From Acidimicrobiia bacterium (GTDB taxonomy: Bacteria > Actinomycetota > Acidimicrobiia > Acidimicrobiales > Iamiaceae): a DNA stretch of 5,425 bases. This document shows positions 1-5,425 of the stretch, one piece after another. Every line of letters starts with the position of its first letter. The first letter of the stretch is position 1. A program made the position numbers and the translations under genes. Under the pieces are notes generated by a model. That model did no database searches. It was not told where the DNA came from and saw only the letters and a program-made list of their open reading frames with translations. The stretch spans positions 1-5,425 of the forward strand of contig JAFBAD010000337.1 in assembly GCA_019247975.1 (NCBI GenBank), in the 5' to 3' direction.

Positions 1-888
1 GTCGAGCGACACCAGGTCACCGTGCTCGGCATCTCGCCGACGCTGATCCGCGCGCTCATGTCCCATGGCGCAGACGCGGTGGGTCGCCACGACCTCCACC
101 GCCTGCGCATCCTCGGCTCGACCGGCGAGCCGTGGAACGAGGACCCCTGGTACTGGTACTTCCAGGTGGTCGGCGGTGGCCGCTGCCCGGTCATCAACAT
201 CTCGGGGGGCACCGAGGTGGGCGCCTGCTTCCTGTCGCCGCACCCGGTGCAGGAGCTCACGCCGATGACCCTCGGCGGTCCCGCCCTGGGCATGGCCGTC
301 GACGTGTTCGACGAGCAGGGCCACCCGGTGCGTGAGCAGGTCGGCGAGCTCGTGTGCACCAAGCCCTGGCCCGGCATGACCCGTGGTCTCTGGAAGGCAT
401 CCGATCGGTACCTCGAGACGTACTGGAGTCGATGGCCGGACGTGTGGGTCCACGGCGACTGGGCGTCGATCGAGGACGGCCGCTGGTACCTGCACGGGCG
501 GAGCGACGACACGATCAAGGTCGCGGGCAAGCGGCTCGGCCCAGCCGAGGTCGAATCCGCGCTGGTGTCGCACCCGGCGGTGGTCGAGGCGGCGGCGATC
601 GGCGTGCCCGACGACGTCAAGGGCGAGGCGCTCTGGGCGCTCGTCGTGCTCGTCCCCGGCACCGAGCCGTCGGACGCGCTGCGGGCCGAGCTGACCGATC
701 TGGTCGCCGCGCAGCTCGGTCGTTCGTTCAAGCCGAGCGCGGTGCGCTTCACCACTGCGCTGCCGAAGACGCGGAGCTCGAAGGTCGTTCGGCGCGCGAT
801 CCGCGCCGCAGTCACCGGGACCGATCCCGGTGACCTCTCGTCGATCGAGGACCCGGACGCGCTCGACGCGGTCCGGGCCGCCTCGTGA
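1..888 (+). CDS. Acetyl-CoA synthetase-like AMP-forming acyl-CoA ligase, 3' part (5' end outside window)
   Basis: The reading frame is open from the first base, so the start lies upstream; 295 residues are visible against roughly 600-650 for the acetyl-CoA synthetase family. These cytoplasmic enzymes activate a carboxylate (acetate or another short acid) with ATP to an acyl-AMP and transfer it to CoA. Core motifs appear in order, in visible-residue numbering: STGEPW (40-45), SGGTEVG (68-74, the loop that contacts the adenylate), HGDW (151-154, with the ribose-binding aspartate), and the hinge HGRSDDTIKVAGKR (165-178). The C-terminal A10 motif PKTRSSK follows at 255-261, with the presumed catalytic lysine K261. 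The hinge and the SGGTEVG context fit acetyl-CoA synthetases better than long-chain ligases, but the acid-binding pocket is only partly visible, so the substrate is not fixed. Oddity: the A10 glycine usually just before the lysine is serine here. About 30 residues rich in Asp and Ala follow the last motif and look like a variable tail. A GNAT gene follows after 28 bp. Confidence 0.93.
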   Translation, partial: VERHQVTVLGISPTLIRALMSHGADAVGRHDLHRLRILGSTGEPWNEDPWYWYFQVVGGGRCPVINISGGTEVGACFLSPHPVQELTPMTLGGPALGMAVDVFDEQGHPVREQVGELVCTKPWPGMTRGLWKASDRYLETYWSRWPDVWVHGDWASIEDGRWYLHGRSDDTIKVAGKRLGPAEVESALVSHPAVVEAAAIGVPDDVKGEALWALVVLVPGTEPSDALRAELTDLVAAQLGRSFKPSAVRFTTALPKTRSSKVVRRAIRAAVTGTDPGDLSSIEDPDALDAVRAAS

Positions 889-898
889 CCGTGCTGTC

Positions 899-909
899 GA
901 AGGAGGTGG
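899..909 (+). promoter_or_regulatory. Strong Shine-Dalgarno for the GNAT gene
   Basis: GAAGGAGGTGG is nearly a full complement of the 16S rRNA 3' end. Its core ends 8-10 nt before the GTG at 917, which decides that start over the longer open frame reaching back into the upstream gene. It lies in the 28-bp gap after the upstream stop codon. Confidence 0.8.
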
Positions 910-916
910 CCCGCTG

Positions 917-1525
917 GTGGAGGTGACGACGCTGTTCGGCCGTCGGGTGATGTTGCGCCCGCTCGTGGTCTCGGACTTCCCGGCCTGGCGGGAGGTCCGC
1001 CTGCGCTGCGGCGAGTGGCTGACCCGCTGGGAGCCGCAGCGGATCGTCGGCCAACCCGACCCGTCACGCGACCGCGACGCCTTCGCGGTGCGCTGCAGCG
1101 CCCGCCAGCGCGAACGCCAGCTCGGCACCGGTTACGGGTTCGGCATCTTCGTCGGCGGGGACTTCTGCGGCGAGATCAACCTGTCGGCCGTGCAGCGGGG
1201 GCCGTTCCAGAGCTCCTACGTCGGCTACTGGATGGACGAGGCGCGGGCCGGGCAGGGCTACGTGCCCGAGGCCCTCGTCGTGCTCTCCCGCTTCGCCTTC
1301 GAGGACCTGCACCTGCACCGCGTGCAGATCGCGATCATCCCCCGCAACAAGGCGAGCCGTCGGGTGGTCGAGAAGCTGGCGATCCGTGAAGAGGGCGTCG
1401 CCCTGCGCTACCTCGAGATCAACGGTGCGTGGGAGGACCACGTCCGCTACGCCATCACCTCCGAGGAGTGGGCCGAGCGCCGCGAGGAGCTCGAGCTGGA
1501 GTGGTTGGCCGCCCGGGCCGACTGA
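917..1525 (+). CDS. GNAT-family N-acetyltransferase, RimJ/RimL type
   Basis: A 202-residue protein, a normal length for the RimJ/RimL branch of the GNAT superfamily. These enzymes move the acetyl group of acetyl-CoA to an amine, often a protein N-terminus. It opens with a typical first strand (FGRRVMLRPLVVSDF), then has the WLTRWEPQ segment common in actinobacterial members. The acetyl-CoA pyrophosphate loop RAGQGY is at residues 110-115, and the late motif N144-K-A-S-R-R-V-V-E-K-L is followed by REEG. The usual Gly-Phe after that motif is Ala-Ile (155-156), a mild divergence. The GTG start at 917 is chosen for its Shine-Dalgarno; GTG at 923 is possible, while ATG at 947 would remove most of the first strand. 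It lies 28 bp behind the acyl-CoA synthetase gene and is probably read on the same transcript. The substrate cannot be told from sequence. It may be an N-terminal or small-molecule acetyltransferase, or less likely a regulator of the synthetase. Confidence 0.9.
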   Translation: MEVTTLFGRRVMLRPLVVSDFPAWREVRLRCGEWLTRWEPQRIVGQPDPSRDRDAFAVRCSARQRERQLGTGYGFGIFVGGDFCGEINLSAVQRGPFQSSYVGYWMDEARAGQGYVPEALVVLSRFAFEDLHLHRVQIAIIPRNKASRRVVEKLAIREEGVALRYLEINGAWEDHVRYAITSEEWAERREELELEWLAARAD

Positions 1526-1565
1526 ATCGGGTTGGGTCGGGCCTGGCCTGACGGACCTGCACCCT

Positions 1566-1585
1566 GCGTGGCTGTAACACCACGC
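1566..1585. repeat. Perfect 6-bp inverted repeat between the GNAT gene and the secreted-protein gene
   Basis: GCGTGG (1566-1571) and CCACGC (1580-1585) are exact reverse complements around the 8-nt loop CTGTAACA. It starts 40 nt after the GNAT stop codon and ends 46 nt before the ATG of the next gene. It could be a weak hairpin terminator without a U-tract, an operator, or chance in GC-rich DNA. A TAAGTT at 1586-1591 touches it and fits a loose -10 box, but I see no good -35 at the right distance, so I do not call a promoter. Confidence 0.35.
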
Positions 1586-1617
1586 TAAGTTGTCCCTCGG
1601 TCTCGGCGGACGAGCCC

Positions 1618-1623
1618 GGAGGA
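1618..1623 (+). promoter_or_regulatory. Shine-Dalgarno that sets the start of the large secreted protein
   Basis: GGAGGA lies 8 nt before the ATG at 1632. This spacing, and a signal peptide beginning right at that ATG, favour it over the in-frame TTG at 1590, which has no ribosome binding site and would put about 14 extra residues before the signal peptide. Confidence 0.8.
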
Positions 1624-1631
1624 CGGCGGAC

Positions 1632-4600
1632 ATGACATCGGCGGCACGTGGGCGGACGGTGGGCGTCGTCGCGGTCCTGCTGCTGTGCGCGGCCACCTTG
1701 GCGGGGAGCGGGACGGTCCCGGTGCGCACGGGGGGCACCGGGGCCGCCTCCGATCCGTCGGTCGCGGCGACGGCCGACGGCCTCGGGCCCGCCCACGCCC
1801 ACGCCGGTGGTCACGGCGCCACCACGGTGGCCTCCGCGCCGACCGGGCTCGAGGCCCTCGCCGCCCATGCGGCGCACGAGGACGAGGAGGAGGCGGCCGG
1901 GCCCAGCCGGGGCGACGATGCGCGCGCGTTCGCGCAGGGGTTGCGTCGGGCGAAGGCCGGCACCCGCTGCGCAGGAGCGACCTACGAGCTGCCGTCGGCC
2001 GGCGGGCCCCGGTGCACCCACGGCGACGACCACGACCTGATCGGTGTCAAGCCGCTGCTCGGCGAGAGTGGCGTCGCGGGCACGAGCCGCAGCTCGGCGT
2101 CGCTCGCCTGCATCGGCGACGGGTCGTCCGGCAACCGCATCCAGCTCATGTACGTACGTCGGTCGAACCAGGTGGACCGGTTCGCGACGATGAAGCCGAA
2201 GATGGTCGACTGGGCGGCCACGATCGACGAGATCATGGTGCGCTCCGCCGAGGAGACCGGCGGCGTGCGCCGGGTGCGCTGGGCCACCGACGACTCGTGC
2301 CGGCCGACCGTCCTGAACGTCGTCGTGCCGAACTCGGTCGACACCTTCGCAGCGATGGTCGACGCGCTCGTCGCCAAGGGGTACACCGCGTCCAACCGCA
2401 AGTACCTCGTCGCCGCCGAGATGGGGAACTACTGCGGCCTCGGCGAGTCGGTGCCCGACGAGCGTCCGGACGCGTCGAACTACAACAACGGCAGCTCGGT
2501 CGTGCGGGCGATGTTCGCGTCCGTGTCGGCGGTGCAGAGCTGCTGGGTCGACACGATCGCCGCGCACGAGGTGATGCACACGCTCGGCGCGGTGCAGCAG
2601 CGCGCACCGAACGCCACGCAGTACGGCCACTGCACCGACGACGCCGACATCATGTGCTACCGGGACGGCCCGTCCACCCCGCCGATGCGGCAGGTGTGCC
2701 CGCCGAGCCACGAGAACCTCTACGACTGCAACCACGACGACTACTTCTCGACCAACCCGGCCGTCGGCACCTACCTCCGCAACAACTGGAACACGGCGAA
2801 CAACGCGTTCCTCGATGCGACCGGCTCCCGCTCGACGCCCTTCGCGCCGGTGCAGGTCACTGCGGTCCCGGGCACCGGTTCGGCCACCGTCTCGTGGTCG
2901 GCACCGGCGTACAACGGGGGCTCGGCGATCCTCGGCTACGTCGTCACCGCATCGCCGAGCGGCGTGACCGCATCGACCGGGCCGGGCGCGACCAGCGTCG
3001 CCGTGAGCGGCTTGGCCGACGGGGTCGCGACCACGTTCACGGTGCAGGCGGAGAACAACCTCGGCCTCAGCCCCCCGTCGGCGGCGAGCGATTACGTGAC
3101 CCCGACCCCGACCATCTCGACCGTCGCCACCTTCTCCAGCGGCTACCCGTGGGCGGTCGCGGCCGGCCCGTCGGGCGGCGCGTACGTGAGCGATCGCGGC
3201 TCGAGCACCGTTGTCCGGGTGGCGGCCGACGGCACGAAGACGACCGTGGCCGGCGGTGGTGTTCCGCCGACCAACCCACCGGTCGAGCCCGCACCGGCGA
3301 CCGCGCAGGCGATCGACGCCGCGGGCGTGGCGGTCAGCCCGATCACCGGGGACCTGTACATCTCCGACCAGCTCACGAACCGCATCCGCAAGGTGTCCGG
3401 CGGCATGATCACCTCGGTCACCACGGTGTCGGGTCTGACGCCGGGCGCGCTCGCGTTCGCGCCCGACGGCACGCTGTACGTGGTCGACGAGGGCCACGGG
3501 CGGGTCCGCAAGGTGGTGTCGGCGACGTCGGTCCCGACGGTGGCCGGTACCGGGACCGTCGGGTTCGGTGGTGACGGCGGGCCCGGGACCTCGGCGAAGC
3601 TCGACGAGCCGGGCGGCCTCGCGACCGACGACGCCGGCAACCTCTACATCGCTGACTACGCCAACAACCGCGTCCGCAAGCTGACGCCCGGGGGCACGAT
3701 CACCACCTTCGCCGGCGACGGCGGCTCGTCGATCGACCCCGACGGGATGCGCGCGACGAGCACGTCGATGCCGTTCGTGCGCGGCATCGCGTGGAACGAC
3801 GGGACGCTCTTCGTGCAGACGGCCGGCGCGATCCGTGCGGTGGGCACCAACGGCACGGTCAGCACCTGGGTCGGTGCGATCAACGACTACGCCGACAGCG
3901 GTGACGGCGGCCCGTCGTCGCTCGCCCGCTTCGAGTACGTGTCGGGCCTGGCGGTGTCGGCCGACCGGCTGCTGCTGGTCGACGAGAACCGGGCGAAGCT
4001 GCGACGGGTCGAGGCCCCGACACTGCCGATCCCGACCGTGCCCGGCGTGCCGTCGGGGCTGACCGCCGCATCGTCGCCCAGTGGCGCGCTGCTCGGCTGG
4101 GTGCCGCCCGCGAACGGTGGCTCACCGATCCTCGAGTACGACATCACGATCGAGCCGGGCGACCTGACCCGGGTCGTGCCCGGCGACAAGACGTACGCGG
4201 TCATCTACGGGCTGGTCCCGGGTCAGACGTACACCTACAGCGTGCATGCGGTGAACGCGGTCGGCGCCGGTGCGGACGCAACGTCGGCTCCGTTGGTCGC
4301 GGCGACAGGGAGCGCATGGGCGCCGTTCAGCTCGATGTCGGCGTTCATCCGTGCGCAGTACCGCGACTTCATCGATCGCGCACCGACGTCCGCCGAGCTG
4401 GCGGCGACACCGTCGAGCGAGGCCGACCTCATCCTGCGGTTGATGCGGGGCAAGACGTTCGGCGACACCTACGGCCCGGTGGCCCGGCTGTACTTCGCGT
4501 ACTTCCTGCGATCGCCGGACCAGTCGGGCCTCGACTACTGGCGGAGCAAGCTGGCGGCGGGCACGTCGCTCAACACCGTGTCGCAGGCGTTCGCGTCGTC

Positions 4601-4952
4601 GGGCGAGTTCCAGGCCCGGTACGGAACGCTGTCGAACCACGACTTCGTGACGACCGTGTACCAGAACGTTCTCGGCCGCTCCGGCGACCCCGGTGGCGTG
4701 AGCTACTGGACGAGCCAGCTCGACGCCGGCAAGAAGACCCGCGGCGCGGTGATGACCGGCTTCTCCGAGTCGAACGAGTACAAGCGCGTGCGGGGCCCCG
4801 AGATCGACACGATCCTGCTGTACCGAGGCCTCCTCGACCGGGTGCCGACGAAGACCGAGTTCCCCCTCGCCGCCGCCACCCCGATCACCACCCTGATCGG
4901 CCAGCTCCTCAACGACCCCGCCTACAAGCTCCGAACCGGCCTCCCCGTCTAA
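1632..4952 (+). CDS. Secreted multidomain metallopeptidase-like protein: signal peptide, HEXXH domain, FN3, NHL propeller, FN3, DUF4214
   Basis: 1106 residues. A Sec signal peptide covers about 1-27: Arg 6 and 8, then hydrophobic 10-25. C19 has Leu before it, so it is not a lipobox. A linker with AHAHAGGH (54-61) and an acidic run (83-87) precedes a cysteine-rich domain at about 110-395. That domain carries HEVMH (312-316) followed by T-L-G, then GHC (332-334) and DIMCY (339-343, Met-turn-like), which is a metzincin-like zinc peptidase signature. All ten cysteines of the mature protein (113-366) lie in it. Next come a fibronectin III domain (402-492, NGGS.I..Y motif), about six NHL-type propeller units (495-797, including NLYIADYANNRVRKL and two GDGGP loops) and a second fibronectin III domain (801-892). 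The last 210 residues are DUF4214-like repeats with YW motifs at W970 and W1026. It probably acts outside the cell or at its surface. Cleavage activity is inferred; the third zinc-ligand position is Gln. The gene seems to be transcribed alone. Confidence 0.9.
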   Translation: MTSAARGRTVGVVAVLLLCAATLAGSGTVPVRTGGTGAASDPSVAATADGLGPAHAHAGGHGATTVASAPTGLEALAAHAAHEDEEEAAGPSRGDDARAFAQGLRRAKAGTRCAGATYELPSAGGPRCTHGDDHDLIGVKPLLGESGVAGTSRSSASLACIGDGSSGNRIQLMYVRRSNQVDRFATMKPKMVDWAATIDEIMVRSAEETGGVRRVRWATDDSCRPTVLNVVVPNSVDTFAAMVDALVAKGYTASNRKYLVAAEMGNYCGLGESVPDERPDASNYNNGSSVVRAMFASVSAVQSCWVDTIAAHEVMHTLGAVQQRAPNATQYGHCTDDADIMCYRDGPSTPPMRQVCPPSHENLYDCNHDDYFSTNPAVGTYLRNNWNTANNAFLDATGSRSTPFAPVQVTAVPGTGSATVSWSAPAYNGGSAILGYVVTASPSGVTASTGPGATSVAVSGLADGVATTFTVQAENNLGLSPPSAASDYVTPTPTISTVATFSSGYPWAVAAGPSGGAYVSDRGSSTVVRVAADGTKTTVAGGGVPPTNPPVEPAPATAQAIDAAGVAVSPITGDLYISDQLTNRIRKVSGGMITSVTTVSGLTPGALAFAPDGTLYVVDEGHGRVRKVVSATSVPTVAGTGTVGFGGDGGPGTSAKLDEPGGLATDDAGNLYIADYANNRVRKLTPGGTITTFAGDGGSSIDPDGMRATSTSMPFVRGIAWNDGTLFVQTAGAIRAVGTNGTVSTWVGAINDYADSGDGGPSSLARFEYVSGLAVSADRLLLVDENRAKLRRVEAPTLPIPTVPGVPSGLTAASSPSGALLGWVPPANGGSPILEYDITIEPGDLTRVVPGDKTYAVIYGLVPGQTYTYSVHAVNAVGAGADATSAPLVAATGSAWAPFSSMSAFIRAQYRDFIDRAPTSAELAATPSSEADLILRLMRGKTFGDTYGPVARLYFAYFLRSPDQSGLDYWRSKLAAGTSLNTVSQAFASSGEFQARYGTLSNHDFVTTVYQNVLGRSGDPGGVSYWTSQLDAGKKTRGAVMTGFSESNEYKRVRGPEIDTILLYRGLLDRVPTKTEFPLAAATPITTLIGQLLNDPAYKLRTGLPV

Positions 4953-4961
4953 CCCCCGAGG

Positions 4962-5001
4962 TGGCGCGCTCGTGCCGGTCAGGGCGGGCAGAAGCGCGCC
5001 A
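4962..5001. terminator. Hairpin between convergent genes, possible bidirectional terminator
   Basis: TGGCGCGCT (4962-4970) and AGCGCGCCA (4993-5001) pair perfectly over 9 bp. Inside, after a 2x2 mismatch, TGCC (4973-4976) pairs with GGCA (4987-4990), leaving a 10-nt loop. The hairpin begins 10 nt after the TAA of the large + strand gene and ends 3 nt before the stop codon of the - strand gene, so it sits where a shared terminator would be expected. No T-tract follows on either strand. That weakens the call for classic intrinsic termination, though such hairpins are common in high-GC actinobacteria. Confidence 0.5.
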
Positions 5002-5004
5002 ACC

Positions 5005-5425
5005 TCAAGCAGCGCGCCGGAGAAGCGCTCCGAGCTCGTCGCGCAGGCGTCGATCACCGGCGCGCAGGTCGAAGCGGTCTGCGTGAGCGACCTTCCACCC
5101 GAGGTGCTCGAGGCCGGACTGCCGCGCCTCGTCGCGCTCGATGTGGCGCGGGTTGTGGAACTTCACGCCGTCGTACTCCAGGCCGATCAGCCGGGCCGGC
5201 CACGCGAGATCGAGCCGGGCGAACGGCACGCCGTTGCGATCCCGCACGACATGCTGGCGTGCCGGTTCCGTGAAGCCCCACGATCCGAGCTGGCGGATCA
5301 GTCGAGCCTCCGCTGCGCTGCCTGGCTTGATCGGATCGGTCCACGCCTTCATCGCTTGTCGCAGCGCAGCGATCCCCTTTCGACCCCTCCCTGCTCGGTC
5401 GATCGCGGCTTCGATCTGGCGCGGC
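5005..5425 (-). CDS. DUF559 (Vsr-like) domain protein, C-terminal part (5' end outside window)
   Basis: The frame stays open from its TGA at 5005-5007 to the right edge, giving 139 visible residues. An ATG at 5352 has no Shine-Dalgarno. The 24 codons before it (including AAIDRAG and KGIAALRQA) read like the linker ahead of DUF559 in longer proteins, so I treat the gene as cut by the window rather than starting there. The DUF559 core is visible: E39 in PGSAAEARL, LDLAWP with D72, GLEYDG with E83 and D85, KFH (88-90), then ERDEARQ and LGWKVAHADRFDL. This pattern fits the PD-(D/E)XK nuclease fold related to the Vsr mismatch endonuclease. In actinobacteria the domain often follows an AbiEi-type winged-helix antitoxin domain, which would lie outside this window. 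Whether it cuts DNA is not shown. It converges on the large secreted-protein gene, stop to stop, across 52 bp. Confidence 0.82.
   Translation of the reverse strand, partial: PRQIEAAIDRAGRGRKGIAALRQAMKAWTDPIKPGSAAEARLIRQLGSWGFTEPARQHVVRDRNGVPFARLDLAWPARLIGLEYDGVKFHNPRHIERDEARQSGLEHLGWKVAHADRFDLRAGDRRLRDELGALLRRAA

Noticed and set aside
830..916. N-terminal extension of the GNAT gene back into the synthetase gene
   Set aside because: The extension is Arg/Ser/Thr-rich without GNAT features, and a strong Shine-Dalgarno sits just before the GTG at 917.
1590..1631. TTG at 1590 as start of the large secreted protein
   Set aside because: There is no ribosome binding site before it, and it would place an Arg-rich stretch ahead of the signal peptide. 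ATG 1632 has GGAGGA at 8-nt spacing.
1677..1692. Lipoprotein signal (LLLC at residues 16-19) in the secreted protein
   Set aside because: The residue before the Cys is Leu, not Gly, Ala or Ser, and the hydrophobic stretch continues past the Cys, so it fits a Sec signal peptide instead.
1455..3497. A 680-codon open frame on the - strand opposite the peptidase and propeller region
   Set aside because: Its translation is rich in Arg, Gly, Val, Ala and His with no domain pattern, as expected for the antisense of a GC-rich gene. The + strand frame has clear domains throughout.
1685..3574. A 629-codon open frame on the + strand in another frame
   Set aside because: It is very Arg-rich and low in complexity, and lies wholly inside the secreted-protein gene, which carries recognisable motifs in its own frame.
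4122..5057. A 311-codon open frame on the - strand overlapping the DUF4214 region
   Set aside because: It has no domain signature and overlaps the ends of two better supported genes; it is typical of GC-rich antisense frames.
5350..5352. ATG at 5352 (- strand) as the start of the DUF559 gene
   Set aside because: No Shine-Dalgarno precedes it, and the upstream in-frame residues look like family linker sequence running off the window.

Overview
This is a GC-rich window with strongly G/C-ending codons. Base composition, the GC-rich codon usage and a long secreted protein ending in DUF4214-type repeats all suggest a high-GC actinobacterium. The class Acidimicrobiia (Ilumatobacter-like) is my best guess. 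That placement is an inference from style and domain content, not from a marker gene.

Layout. (1) Bases 1-888, + strand: the C-terminal half of an acetyl-CoA-synthetase-like adenylate-forming enzyme, cut by the left edge. (2) Bases 917-1525, + strand: a RimJ/RimL-type GNAT acetyltransferase, 28 bp downstream with a strong Shine-Dalgarno, so probably co-transcribed. (3) Bases 1526-1631: a 106-bp spacer with a small perfect inverted repeat and a clear ribosome binding site. (4) Bases 1632-4952, + strand: one very large gene (1106 aa) filling most of the window. It encodes a secreted multidomain protein: signal peptide, His/acid-rich linker, cysteine-rich zinc-metallopeptidase-like domain (HEVMH), fibronectin type III domain, six-unit NHL-type beta-propeller, second fibronectin type III domain and a C-terminal DUF4214 repeat region. 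(5) Bases 4953-5004: a 52-bp convergent spacer holding a hairpin that could stop transcription from both sides. (6) Bases 5005-5425, - strand: the C-terminal part of a DUF559 (Vsr-like, PD-(D/E)XK fold) protein cut by the right edge, probably of the AbiEi-antitoxin/DUF559 type.

The genes do not form one obvious pathway. The first two could form a small metabolic unit: an acyl-CoA synthetase whose A10 lysine is a classical acetylation site, next to an acetyltransferase. The secreted protein looks like a stand-alone transcription unit. The nuclease-like gene faces it from the other strand.

I see no tRNA, rRNA, CRISPR array, insertion sequence or attachment site. I do not see a convincing undescribed system. 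The most interesting items are the metallopeptidase with a non-standard third zinc-ligand position, its domain architecture, and the four-unit structure of its C-terminal DUF4214 region.
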